Source: Sphingobium chlorophenolicum (GTDB lineage: Bacteria; Pseudomonadota; Alphaproteobacteria; Sphingomonadales; Sphingomonadaceae). Taken from it: a DNA stretch of 33,253 nucleotides. The DNA is taken from assembly GCF_000722875.1 (NCBI RefSeq), contig NZ_JFHR01000056.1, positions 1 through 33,253 on the forward strand, given 5' to 3'. Under the pieces are notes generated by a model. The model saw only the letters and a list, made by a program, of their open reading frames with translations, had not been told where the DNA came from and searched no databases. The stretch's first letter is position 1. Each line of letters opens with the position of its first letter. The position numbers and the translations under genes were made by a program. Below are positions 24,239 to 31,820 of the stretch, piece after piece.

Positions 24239-25501
24239 ATGAGGGGCCAAGCAGAAATTTTGCCGCTGGAAGGAAATGAGCAACCCGCATCCTTCGCAGC
24301 CAGGGGGGGCATGGACAATGGACCCGTCCCCCTGGAATCCTATCGCTCTCCCGAACTGTTCGCGCTGGAGCGCGAGCGGGTGTTCCGCCGCGCATGGCTG
24401 TTCATGGGGCGGGTCGAGCGAGTCGCAAAACCGGGCGATTTCCTCGTCCGGGAAGTGGAGATCTGCAACGCCTCGATACTGATCATCCGGGGCAAGGACG
24501 GGCAGGTCCGCGCCTTTCACAATGTCTGCCCGCACCGCGCCAATCTGGTCGAAACCCGCCGAGAGGGCAACGCCCCGGCGCTGGTCTGTCGCTATCACGG
24601 CTGGAGCTTCAACAATGACGGATCGCTTCGCGGCGTCCCGGACCAGGAAATGTTCCTGGAACTGGACAAGTCGAAATGCGGCCTTCCGCCGGTCGCGCTT
24701 GAGATCTGGAACGGTTGGATATTCATCAACCTGGCCGAAAAGCCCGAAGTCTCCCTGGATGAATTTCTCGGCAGCTTCAAAGACTATTATGACGGCGTTG
24801 AGGCCATCAACCTGGATTGTTCAGTCGTCATCGAAACGCGGCTGAAATGCAATTGGAAGGTGGTCGCGGACGCCTTCGTGGAAGCTTATCATATCCCCTC
24901 CATCCATCGCACGACCATCAAATCGATGTTCTCGAATCGGGAAAATCCCTTTGGGCGTCTGCTGGACGCTCAATTTTTCGGGCCGCATCGCACCATTTCC
25001 ATGTTCGGCAATGCGGAGGACACCCCTCGCGAAGACCAGCCGATCGTCGCGCTCGCCAGGGATCCGTCAATCTACAGACCCGAAGTGCTGGAGGCTTCGG
25101 CCAGATATATGAGCCATCCGGCGGTCAATCCGACGAAGCAGCCGGGCTGGTCGATGGACGCCAGCACCATATTCCCCAATCTGAACCTGGATGCGGGCTT
25201 CAACGGACAGTTCACGCATGAATATTGGCCCGTCAGCGTCAACGAATGCCTGCACCGCGCCACTTATTATTTTCCGAAGCCGACCAATATCCGGGAACGT
25301 TTCCAACTGGAATATATGATGGCCTGGTTCGTGGACGTCATCTACGAAGATCTGGGCAATGTGGAACGCACGCAGCGCGGCATCGATTCCGGCGCGACCA
25401 AGGGCATGCAGCTTTCGGAAAGCGAAGTGTCGATCCGCCATTCCGTTCAACAGATCGAAAAATGGCTGCGCGCCGAAACCGTCGCCGACGCCCTGCAATA
25501 A
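24239..25501 (+). CDS. Rieske ring-hydroxylating oxygenase, alpha subunit
   Basis: The 420-residue protein starts at 24239 behind GGAGAGGATGAG; an alternative ATG at 24311 lacks a comparable ribosome site. The Rieske [2Fe-2S] cluster ligands are C97 and H99 (CPHR) and C117 and H120 (CRYHGW). The mononuclear iron ligands are D211-AFVEAYHIPSIH (H218, H223) with D371 in YEDLGNVERTQRG. It would insert one or two oxygen atoms into an aromatic or other hydrophobic substrate. No beta subunit, ferredoxin or reductase gene is nearby, so electrons must come from elsewhere. It is first in a rightward unit with a small unknown protein and an SDR that could oxidise the product. Confidence 0.94.
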   Translation: MRGQAEILPLEGNEQPASFAARGGMDNGPVPLESYRSPELFALERERVFRRAWLFMGRVERVAKPGDFLVREVEICNASILIIRGKDGQVRAFHNVCPHRANLVETRREGNAPALVCRYHGWSFNNDGSLRGVPDQEMFLELDKSKCGLPPVALEIWNGWIFINLAEKPEVSLDEFLGSFKDYYDGVEAINLDCSVVIETRLKCNWKVVADAFVEAYHIPSIHRTTIKSMFSNRENPFGRLLDAQFFGPHRTISMFGNAEDTPREDQPIVALARDPSIYRPEVLEASARYMSHPAVNPTKQPGWSMDASTIFPNLNLDAGFNGQFTHEYWPVSVNECLHRATYYFPKPTNIRERFQLEYMMAWFVDVIYEDLGNVERTQRGIDSGATKGMQLSESEVSIRHSVQQIEKWLRAETVADALQ

Positions 25502-25510
25502 GAGGAAATC

Positions 25511-25846
25511 ATGGCTCTTCTTCCCGACGGCTTTGCCGATCTTCTGCCCTTTGTCGCGCAATGGGCGAAGGATGATGTTCAGGAACGGCACCGGCAACGC
25601 TTCGCCGCCGGCATGGACGGCGTGCAGGCATTTTACGACGCCCTGGCGCCCAGGGCCACGGACATGATGGCCTATCTCGACACCGTCCCGCTGGACGACA
25701 TGCCGGAGGAGGCCGCCAACCTCTACAAGCTGTTGATGGCGCTGGCGCACGTCACCCTGTCCGTCGAGCATCATGGCGAGCTTGCGCCCCCCGGCACCGC
25801 CTTCAACCCCGCCGTGCAGATCGTGCGCGGCCCCGCCCCTGCTTGA
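25511..25846 (+). CDS. Small protein of unknown function coupled to the Rieske oxygenase
   Basis: The 111-residue protein begins nine bases after the Rieske stop, with AGAGGAAATC as ribosome site. I do not recognise a domain. It is predicted mostly helical and acidic in the middle (TVPLDDMPEEAANLYKLLMALAHVTLSVEHHGE), with no signal, cysteine cluster or metal-sulfur motif, so it is neither a ferredoxin nor a typical beta subunit (about 160-190 residues, alpha-beta). Tight coupling between oxygenase and SDR suggests an accessory or structural partner of the oxygenase. Confidence 0.75.
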   Translation: MALLPDGFADLLPFVAQWAKDDVQERHRQRFAAGMDGVQAFYDALAPRATDMMAYLDTVPLDDMPEEAANLYKLLMALAHVTLSVEHHGELAPPGTAFNPAVQIVRGPAPA

Positions 25847-25874
25847 TCAGAGCCGAAATTCACAAGGAGAGACA

Positions 25875-26696
25875 ATGAACAGACTGTCTGGAAAAGTCGC
25901 CATCGTCACCGCTGCCGGTTCCGGCATTGGACGGGCGTCGGCGCGCCGCCTGGCTCAGGAGGGCGCGAGCGTCATTGTCACCGACCTCAGGGCCGAGGCG
26001 GCCGAGGCGACCGCGGCATCGATCAGGGAAGCCGGCGGCACGGCCGCTGCGATGGCGGTGGACGTCGAATCGGAAGCGGCGATCAAGTCCATGGTGGACG
26101 AAAGCGTCGCCCGCTTCGGCCGGCTGGACATATTGCATAACAACGCGGCGCTTCTGGACCCGGAAATCACGCCGCTGGACCTGTCGGTAGTCACCATCCC
26201 GGCCGATCTGTGGGATCGGGTCATGGCCGTCAACGTGCGCAGCGTCATGCTGGGATGCAAATATGCCATTCCCGTCATGCTGGAAAATGGCGGCGGATCG
26301 ATCATCAACACCGGTTCCACCATGGGCCTAGGCGGCGAAGCATGGCAGGTATCCTACGGCACGTCGAAGGCAGCCGTGATCCAGCTCACCAAATATGTGG
26401 CCACGCATTTCGGCAAGCAGGGAATCCGCTGCAACGCCATCGCCCCGGCCCTGGTGATGACGCCGATCGTGGAAACGGCCATGCACCCCGAACTGCAAGC
26501 CATTCATGAGGAAAATTGCCTGACGCCCTATCTCGGCCAGCCAGAGGATATTGCGGCTGCGGTCGCTTTCCTGGCGTCTGACGATGCCCGTTACGTCACG
26601 GGCCACTGCCTGCCCGTCGACGGCGGCACCATGGCGCACCTGCCCACGTCGCCCGCCGCCCATGGCTGGCTCAGGCGCAACCTGGGCATCGAATAG
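25875..26696 (+). CDS. SDR family oxidoreductase, possible dihydrodiol or alcohol dehydrogenase
   Basis: The protein has 273 residues from the ATG at 25875 (AAGGAGAGACA ribosome site). SDR motifs are TAAGSGIG (12-19), D37 in VTDLRAE (NAD preference), HNNAAL (88-93), S148 and Y161-x3-K165 in YGTSKAA, and a C-terminal PVDGGTMAHLP. Its place after the Rieske oxygenase and small protein suggests it oxidises the hydroxylated product, for example a cis-dihydrodiol. The N-terminal cofactor site reads TAAG instead of the usual TGxx. The substrate remains inferred. Confidence 0.9.
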   Translation: MNRLSGKVAIVTAAGSGIGRASARRLAQEGASVIVTDLRAEAAEATAASIREAGGTAAAMAVDVESEAAIKSMVDESVARFGRLDILHNNAALLDPEITPLDLSVVTIPADLWDRVMAVNVRSVMLGCKYAIPVMLENGGGSIINTGSTMGLGGEAWQVSYGTSKAAVIQLTKYVATHFGKQGIRCNAIAPALVMTPIVETAMHPELQAIHEENCLTPYLGQPEDIAAAVAFLASDDARYVTGHCLPVDGGTMAHLPTSPAAHGWLRRNLGIE

Positions 26697-26720
26697 GGCG
26701 CGTGGACGATCCAAGACATT

Positions 26721-26846
26721 CCCCTCCCGTAAACGGGAGGGGTTAGGGGTGGGCGCGAGCGAAGCGAGCTTCTGGCTTAGCCGTTGCAAACAACGCGAAT
26801 GTCGCGCCAGCCCACCCCCTAACCCCCTCCCGCCTGCGGTAGGGGG
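26721..26846. repeat. Nested GC-rich inverted repeats in a convergent gap
   Basis: CCCCTCCCG-taaa-CGGGAGGGG (26721-26742) is a perfect hairpin. Its right part plus TTAGGGGTGGGC (to 26754) can instead pair with GCCCACCCCC-TAACCCCCTCCC (26810-26831), giving alternative folds. It lies between the convergent SDR and TetR genes, resembles mobile or REP-like intergenic repeats, and may terminate transcription from both sides. The remainder of the gap (to 26975) holds only a palindrome, ACAGCCTAGGCTGT, at 26899-26912. Confidence 0.6.
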
Positions 26847-26975
26847 AATAACGGCAAACCACCCATATCACTCAGCCAGCGAGTCTTGAATTTGTCACAC
26901 AGCCTAGGCTGTATCAACTTCAGCCCTGGCGGCCCGTCGGACCCGGGGCTGACGCCGCCAGAACCGCTCGCCCGC

Positions 26976-27683
26976 CTACATATTGACGATATGTTCCGGT
27001 GATTTGAAGACTAGGCGATTGATCATGTCGATCGTGCCTTCAATCTCCTTGGTCGTGAATGGACTCTGCTTCGTCAGATATTGATATTCCGCCGCGACCG
27101 AAAAGGGCACGGCCGCCACCGCGGTGATGGCGATCCGCAGCCTGGCGGGATCGACGTCGATGACGGTGCCCTCCTTCTGGGCATCCAGGATCAGCCCGCA
27201 CAACATGCGAAACTCATCCTTCACGTAAGATTCGCACAGATAGATCAGCCGATCGCTCAATTGATGCCCCTCCAGCGTCATCAGACGGTGGAGAGCGGGA
27301 TATTCGGCAAAAAATCGTACTGTGCGATCGATAAGGAGCTTCAACTTCTCTGTGGCGGTCGCGCCCGGTATGTCGCCATTGGGGGAGCGGGCCTGCCGGA
27401 TATGGTCCATGATATCCGTCATGACCGCTTTCCACAGCTCGTCCTTGGAGCTGAAATGGTAAAGCAGCAGGGATATGGAAACATGCGCGTCGGCGGCGAT
27501 GGCGCGGGTGGAGGCGCCATCGAAGCCGAAATTGGCGAAGGCGTTCAGCGCGGCCCGCAGGATCCGAGCTCTCACCTCTTCGGGCTGCCGCCGCCGAACC
27601 CGCTTGGTTTTCGCCGGATGAGCCGCCTTTTCCGCTTCCTCGGTCCCCTGTTCGATGGGGGCGCGTGCCTTACCGCTGCTCAT
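26976..27683 (-). CDS. TetR family transcriptional regulator, candidate regulator of the ACTGATC regulon
   Basis: The 235-residue protein has a basic N-terminal tail (KTKRVRRRQPEEVRARIL). The TetR helix-turn-helix is at about 59-78 (TRAIAADAHVSISLLLYHFS), followed by SKDELWKAVM. The C-terminal ligand domain is not assignable. It is the only regulator gene between the first (12978) and last (31736) ACTGNNC-N4-GNNCAGT sites, and 18-base palindromes suit TetR dimers, so it is the best candidate for that regulon (inference). I do not see the palindrome in its own upstream gap (27684-27864), which suggests it is not autoregulated by the same site. Confidence 0.92.
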   Translation of the reverse strand: MSSGKARAPIEQGTEEAEKAAHPAKTKRVRRRQPEEVRARILRAALNAFANFGFDGASTRAIAADAHVSISLLLYHFSSKDELWKAVMTDIMDHIRQARSPNGDIPGATATEKLKLLIDRTVRFFAEYPALHRLMTLEGHQLSDRLIYLCESYVKDEFRMLCGLILDAQKEGTVIDVDPARLRIAITAVAAVPFSVAAEYQYLTKQSPFTTKEIEGTIDMINRLVFKSPEHIVNM

Positions 27684-27864
27684 CTAGAATAATCGCTCCA
27701 AACACAGAAAAATTCGACGCATTTCTAGCGAGATTTCCGCGAAATGCACGAAGAAACCCCTTTTGGCCGAATGCGCGCCGCGCTGGAACGTTCCGAACCC
27801 TTTCCTGGAACAAGGCCGGGCCGCCTCATATCCGCGCACCGGCGCGAGGACGGCCCGCCCGAGA

Positions 27865-28440
27865 TCAGAGGGCCGGCTTTACCGCGGGGACAGATCCCTG
27901 CTTGAGCAGTTCCTCAACGGGCTCGCCCGCCTTGAACTTGGCGAGCAAGGCTTCGGGGTCAAAGAAGACGCCGATGGGATTGTCATGGAACGCCTGCGAG
28001 AAGAAGAAGTCCCGCGCCTCCGCTGAGGTGGGATAATTATCCACCTGGAGTTCGATCTTGCAGCCGTTCGGGTCGGCATAATAGATCGATGTCGTGGGGC
28101 CGTGGTTTATCGCATAAATGGGCGCGATGCCGTCGTCGCGCAGCCTTTCATAATTATACATGAGATCATGCAGGCTGTCGAAGGAGAAGGCTACATGATC
28201 GATAGCCGAAGCGCTCTCGACCGAATCCCCCAATCCATTGAGATCGCCGATGGCAATTCGGTGATGCTCGTCATCGAAACTGAGGAAGGCGAGATTATTC
28301 TTCGAATATACCGTATCGGCCAGGAAAAACCTCTCATACCAGCGGAGGGTTTCCTCGAAACGATTGGTGCGAATGACGAAATGCGCCATCCGGGCCGGAG
28401 CTATGCGCAAATTCCTGTTCGGGTGTGCCGAAATCATCAT
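27865..28440 (-). CDS. VOC family protein, one-domain extradiol dioxygenase-like
   Basis: The 191-residue protein starts at 28440 or 28437 (double ATG) behind ACGGGAGATA. It is a vicinal-oxygen-chelate protein with an H-H-E metal set spaced as in type I extradiol dioxygenases: H20 in MAHFVIRT, H82 in IDHVAFSF and E130 in CKIELQVD. NHGPTTSIYYADPNG supplies the second-sphere His and Tyr. A C-terminal FDPEALLAKFKAGEP follows. Its length fits the one-domain extradiol enzymes rather than the usual 300-residue two-domain forms. The flavin monooxygenase and Rieske oxygenase nearby could supply a catechol. Another VOC function, such as a lyase or glyoxalase, is possible. Confidence 0.82.
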   Translation of the reverse strand: MMISAHPNRNLRIAPARMAHFVIRTNRFEETLRWYERFFLADTVYSKNNLAFLSFDDEHHRIAIGDLNGLGDSVESASAIDHVAFSFDSLHDLMYNYERLRDDGIAPIYAINHGPTTSIYYADPNGCKIELQVDNYPTSAEARDFFFSQAFHDNPIGVFFDPEALLAKFKAGEPVEELLKQGSVPAVKPAL

Positions 28441-28596
28441 TATCTCCCGTAAGCCCGCGGGCCAATATCCATCCATCTCGATCAAAAAACGGTTCAAGAG
28501 CGGACAGGAACCCTATCCACCATCTCTCCGTTTCAGCCCGTCTCCCGGAGCATCCGCCCGATCAGAGCACAGGCGCTCGCGCCCCACCTAATGACT

Positions 28597-28614
28597 ACTG
28601 TGCTAATGGTCAAT
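28597..28614. promoter_or_regulatory. Operator site 5 of the ACTGATC regulon
   Basis: ACTGTGC-TAAT-GGTCAAT lies upstream of the extradiol-like gene. It matches the perfect site at 12 of 18 positions. Its reverse complement matches site 6 (31141-31158) at 14 or more of 18. Confidence 0.5.
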
Positions 28615-28999
28615 TATGTAGCAGCGCATGAAAGGGGGCGGGATCGGCATATTCGTCGATATGGGCGATCTTCCCGTTCACGATCCGCATGATGAGGCAG
28701 GCCGGAACCTCCATTTTGCGCCCATCCGCCAGAACGCCCTTGACGACATGCTGCTGGATGATGCCTTCATCCGTGTACAGCCGCTTGATATCGGCATAGT
28801 GGATGTCCTCGAACAGGCCGACGATCGACGCGACGAAGGCCAGATTTTCTTCCCTGCCCTGCGTCAGCCCGTCATTATTGTGCCAGACGGTCGCGTCATA
28901 CGCATAGAGATCGGCAAAGGCCTTTACATCCTTGCGCGCAAACGCCGCGGTAATAGCTTCGGCAACCGCCAGAGCCTCGGCCCTCCCATCAGCAGCCAT
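28610..28999 (-). CDS. SnoaL/NTF2-like family protein
   Basis: The protein has 129 residues from the ATG at 28999, which follows GAGAGGAGGCGAA. The cone-shaped NTF2-like fold is suggested by AITAAFARKDVKAFADLYAYDATVWHNNDGLTQGREENLAF and the final strands IMRIVNGKIAHIDEYADP. Members include ketosteroid isomerases, epoxide hydrolases and polyketide cyclases. It is third in the leftward unit after the flavin monooxygenase and another SnoaL-like gene, so it may act on the hydroxylated product. The exact reaction is unknown. Confidence 0.82.
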   Translation of the reverse strand: MAADGRAEALAVAEAITAAFARKDVKAFADLYAYDATVWHNNDGLTQGREENLAFVASIVGLFEDIHYADIKRLYTDEGIIQQHVVKGVLADGRKMEVPACLIMRIVNGKIAHIDEYADPAPFHALLHN

Positions 29000-29046
29000 T
29001 TCGCCTCCTCTCAAAGCTTCGACATCATAGGAATGGTATTTCTCGA

Positions 29047-29466
29047 TCAGGCGCCCAGTATCGCCGGAACGCCGCGACGATGCGCAATTCGCCACCCTTC
29101 CGCCGTCAGGCGGAAGCGGTCGTGAAATTGCGCGACCGCCGTCGGTCCCGCCTTCGGCAGGCCCTCGCCCTCATGTTCCAGATGGTAGAGCGTGAAATAG
29201 GTCACCGTCTCGACCTCTTCCGGGCCGATCGCGGCGAAATGGGGGATGCCGCACAAATGCCGCGTGACGACATGCGCGGGACGCCCTTCCCAGATCGCCG
29301 CGATTTCGGCGCGGCCCGTGGCCAGGAGATCGGGGCGCTCGAAAACGCCGTCCTCGGCGAACAGCGCGGCCGCCCGGTCGAATTCGCGATGATCGACATG
29401 ATAGGCAAATGCCGCGACGATGCGCGCGCACTCAAGCCGCGCTTCCAATATGGCCAGGTCCGTCAT
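29047..29466 (-). CDS. SnoaL-like (NTF2 superfamily) protein
   Basis: The 139-residue protein starts at 29466, overlapping the flavin monooxygenase stop (ATGA, 29463-29466). LECARIVAAFAYHVDHREFDRAAALFAEDGVFERPD and the final strand DRFRLTAEGWRIAHRRG are typical of SnoaL-like_4 proteins, which often accompany aromatic oxygenases. Conserved-looking polar residues include Y22, D25, D30 and H71. The overlap implies near-equal expression with the monooxygenase. The role is probably processing or binding its product (inference). Confidence 0.82.
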   Translation of the reverse strand: MTDLAILEARLECARIVAAFAYHVDHREFDRAAALFAEDGVFERPDLLATGRAEIAAIWEGRPAHVVTRHLCGIPHFAAIGPEEVETVTYFTLYHLEHEGEGLPKAGPTAVAQFHDRFRLTAEGWRIAHRRGVPAILGA

Positions 29467-31097
29467 GCGACTTCCCTCGACCGCTGGTGGAGCGGTTGCC
29501 CGGAAAGCTGGCGCAACAGGCCGGACCAGTCGGCCGGAGCGTCGTCGCCGCACCAGGCGATATGCTGGTCCGGCCGAACGAGGATCAGACCGGCGCCCAG
29601 ACGTTCGAGGATGGCTTCATTGTCCAGCCTGACGATTTGCAGGGGAATGGACAGTTCGCCCGCCGCCCCTTCCAGATCGCCCAGATCATGCTTCCCGATC
29701 GAAAGCAGCGTCATTTCCCGGCCCAGGCAATCGAGCAACGGCCGCCCGTCGCTCAGATAATAGCTGGGGAGCCGCCCGCCGACGACCGCGAAGGACGGGC
29801 ACGCAAGCGGATCGAAAGGCGGCGCCGAACCTTCGTCCGCGATGGCCGACGAACCCGTGTAGCGGAAGCCATATTCGATGCCCCAGCTTTCATTTTCGGC
29901 ATTGCCGAACGCGGCGATCCGCGCGCCCAGCGCCTCTCGCGCCTCCGCCGATCCGGGCGCGTCCAGATCGTGCGCCGCCTCCGCCTGCTCGATGCATTCG
30001 GTGATGGCCAGCCTCAGTTCCAGATGCCGCATCGCCGCGGCGCGGTTTTGCTCGCCGATCTGACGCCGTTCGACATCATAGCTGTCGAGCAGCGCATCGC
30101 CGCCCCAGCCATTTTCCACCGCCGCCAGCTTCCAGCCCAGATCGATGGCGTCGCCTATGCCGGTGTTCATCCCGTAGCCGCCGGTCGGAATGACCTGATG
30201 CGCGGCGTCGCCCGCCAGGAAGACCCGGCCGTTCCGATATGTTTCCGCCAGCACCACATGGGGCGTCCACGGATTGGCGACCAGAAGCTCATAATCGAAC
30301 TCAGCGCCCATGAACCGCGTCAATATGTCATGAGGATCGGTGTCGGGCGGCGCCAGTGACTGAAGGGTCCAGATATCCTTGCCATTTTGCGCGACAATCG
30401 TGCCGAGACCGGTCTGGAGATGGTAGAATGCCCCGAACTTGCCCAGAACCTCCTGATCGGTCGAGCGGAAATGGACCATATAGGCTTCTGCGACCGCATG
30501 CTGCCCCTCCAGCGCGATGGAAGCCTGCTGCCGCACCCGGCTGCCGCCGCCGTCGCACCCGACCAGATAGTCGCTGCGGACGGTCGCCTTTTCGCCGGTG
30601 GCGGAACTGGCGATGGTCACGGTGACGCCGTCGCCGTCCTGATCGAAGGATTCGAAGGCCCATCCATATCGCACGTCGATCAGGGGATTGGCCTCGATCT
30701 GCGCCTTCAGCACCGGCTCCAGCACGACCTGGGACACGCGCATCGGCGGCTCCAGCGTCGCCGTGCCGTCATTGTTCGTCCGCGCGCGCTGGCGATATTC
30801 GTCCGGAGAAAGATAGGCGAAGCGGTGCAGGACATGGCCGGTGCCCTTTGTCGCCCAGATGACGTCGAGGGCTTCGCTGGGCGGCACGCCGGCGGCGCGA
30901 AGGTCATCGACCACGCCCAGCCGGCGGAACAGCTCCATGCTGCGGCCGTTGGTCAGGTCCATCTTCGGGTGGCGCGTGGTCGTCGCATTGCGCTCGACGA
31001 TGACCGACCGGACGCCATGATGCGCCAGTTCCAGCGCAAGCGTCATGCCGACGGGACCCGCCCCGGCAATGAAAATCTGGGTAGAAGCGCTGTTCAA
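29463..31097 (-). CDS. FAD-dependent monooxygenase (group A, phenol hydroxylase-like), TTG start
   Basis: The 544-residue protein appears to start at TTG (31097-31095) with GGGAGGATTGA upstream; no ATG suits the N-terminal flavin motif. FAD motifs are GAGPVG (12-17) followed by VIVERN, the DG motif VGCDGGGSRVR (182-183) and the GD motif VFLAGDAAHQVIPTGGYGMNTGIGDAIDL (296-297). The C-terminal thioredoxin-like domain is as in MhpA/PheA-type enzymes. It would hydroxylate a phenolic ring with NAD(P)H and O2. It is first in a leftward unit with two SnoaL-like genes, and operator site 6 lies about 45 bases upstream. It could produce the catechol for the extradiol-like enzyme. Confidence 0.92.
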   Translation of the reverse strand: MNSASTQIFIAGAGPVGMTLALELAHHGVRSVIVERNATTTRHPKMDLTNGRSMELFRRLGVVDDLRAAGVPPSEALDVIWATKGTGHVLHRFAYLSPDEYRQRARTNNDGTATLEPPMRVSQVVLEPVLKAQIEANPLIDVRYGWAFESFDQDGDGVTVTIASSATGEKATVRSDYLVGCDGGGSRVRQQASIALEGQHAVAEAYMVHFRSTDQEVLGKFGAFYHLQTGLGTIVAQNGKDIWTLQSLAPPDTDPHDILTRFMGAEFDYELLVANPWTPHVVLAETYRNGRVFLAGDAAHQVIPTGGYGMNTGIGDAIDLGWKLAAVENGWGGDALLDSYDVERRQIGEQNRAAAMRHLELRLAITECIEQAEAAHDLDAPGSAEAREALGARIAAFGNAENESWGIEYGFRYTGSSAIADEGSAPPFDPLACPSFAVVGGRLPSYYLSDGRPLLDCLGREMTLLSIGKHDLGDLEGAAGELSIPLQIVRLDNEAILERLGAGLILVRPDQHIAWCGDDAPADWSGLLRQLSGQPLHQRSREVA

Positions 31098-31140
31098 TCA
31101 ATCCTCCCGCTTCGGCATTCCGGCCATCGCCGTCTTATTT

Positions 31141-31158
31141 ATTGATCTTTTGCACAGT
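31141..31158. promoter_or_regulatory. Operator site 6 of the ACTGATC regulon
   Basis: ATTGATC-TTTT-GCACAGT lies between the divergent flavin monooxygenase and ABM-domain genes. It matches the perfect palindrome at 13 of 18 positions and the reverse of site 5 even better. It could control both directions. Confidence 0.55.
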
Positions 31159-31313
31159 TTCTATGGGGTGTCGATAGGAATAATGTCGGCGACGTGTCCA
31201 GGGGGCTGCGACGCACCGCCTTGTGCGGTTCCGGCGGATTGGATAGGAACTGCGCGGGGACAGGCCAATCCTTCGCGCCGTTCCGCACCATCAACCAATC
31301 GGGCGAGTCCATC

Positions 31314-31682
31314 ATGAGCGCATTGTCCGGACGCCGGATCGCTGGCGACCATTTCGTCATCTATGTACGTTTCACCCTGAAGCCAGGCATGCGGGAGGCA
31401 TATCTCGCGCTGGTCAAACCGGTTTTGGAAGGCATTGCGTCCGACCCCCTCTGCAAGACGATCATCGTGCATACGGACGACGAAAATCCCGACGATGTCG
31501 TCCTTTACGAAATCTGGGCGGGAACCCGCGAGCGTTTCATGCGGGAGGAGACCGTAAAGCCCTATCGCGCCGATTATGCACGGACGCTGCCCAGCCTGCT
31601 GGCGAAACCGGCGGAGGCCCATTGGCTGCGCCCCACGGCCGAATGGTATAGCGCCATGCTGCCGACCGACGGGCCCGCGTGA
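31314..31682 (+). CDS. Antibiotic biosynthesis monooxygenase (ABM)-domain protein
   Basis: The protein has 122 residues from the ATG at 31314, with a weak ribosome site (GGGCGAG). The pattern FVIYVRFTLKPGMREAYLALVKPVLEGIASDPLCKTIIVHTDDENPDDVVLYEIWAG is that of YgiN/ABM-type dimeric alpha-beta barrels. Some of these oxidise quinols or polycyclic phenols without cofactors; many have no known function. A role in quinone or catechol handling near the flavin monooxygenase is plausible but unproven. It is divergent from the monooxygenase across operator site 6. Confidence 0.82.
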   Translation: MSALSGRRIAGDHFVIYVRFTLKPGMREAYLALVKPVLEGIASDPLCKTIIVHTDDENPDDVVLYEIWAGTRERFMREETVKPYRADYARTLPSLLAKPAEAHWLRPTAEWYSAMLPTDGPA

Positions 31683-31718
31683 TGACCGTCCGACCGAACA
31701 TACAGGGCCTTGAGGCAT

Positions 31719-31736
31719 ACTGATCCATAGCACAGT
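31719..31736. promoter_or_regulatory. Operator site 7 of the ACTGATC regulon
   Basis: ACTGATC-CATA-GCACAGT lies about 85 bases upstream of the nitroreductase-family gene. Its outer seven bases match the perfect site exactly on the left, and GCACAGT is shared with sites 5 (reversed) and 6. Confidence 0.55.
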
Positions 31737-31820
31737 AATTGGACACTGCGCTCAATCCGCTCTTGGCTCCGCCTCCCGAAATCGATTACAGGCCATCGCG
31801 CCGGTCAAGGGAGAAAAAGG

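Noticed and set aside
23959..24279. Possible small gene in the receptor-Rieske gap
   Set aside because: There is no ribosome site and no recognisable domain, and the frame overlaps the promoter, operator site 4 and the start of the Rieske gene.
26721..26846. Nested inverted repeats considered as a riboswitch or attenuator
   Set aside because: They lie between convergent genes, not in a leader, and look like generic intergenic repeats.
26899..26912. Perfect palindrome ACAGCCTAGGCTGT
   Set aside because: It lies in a convergent gap without a promoter to control, has no second copy in the window and no T-run, so neither operator nor terminator can be supported.
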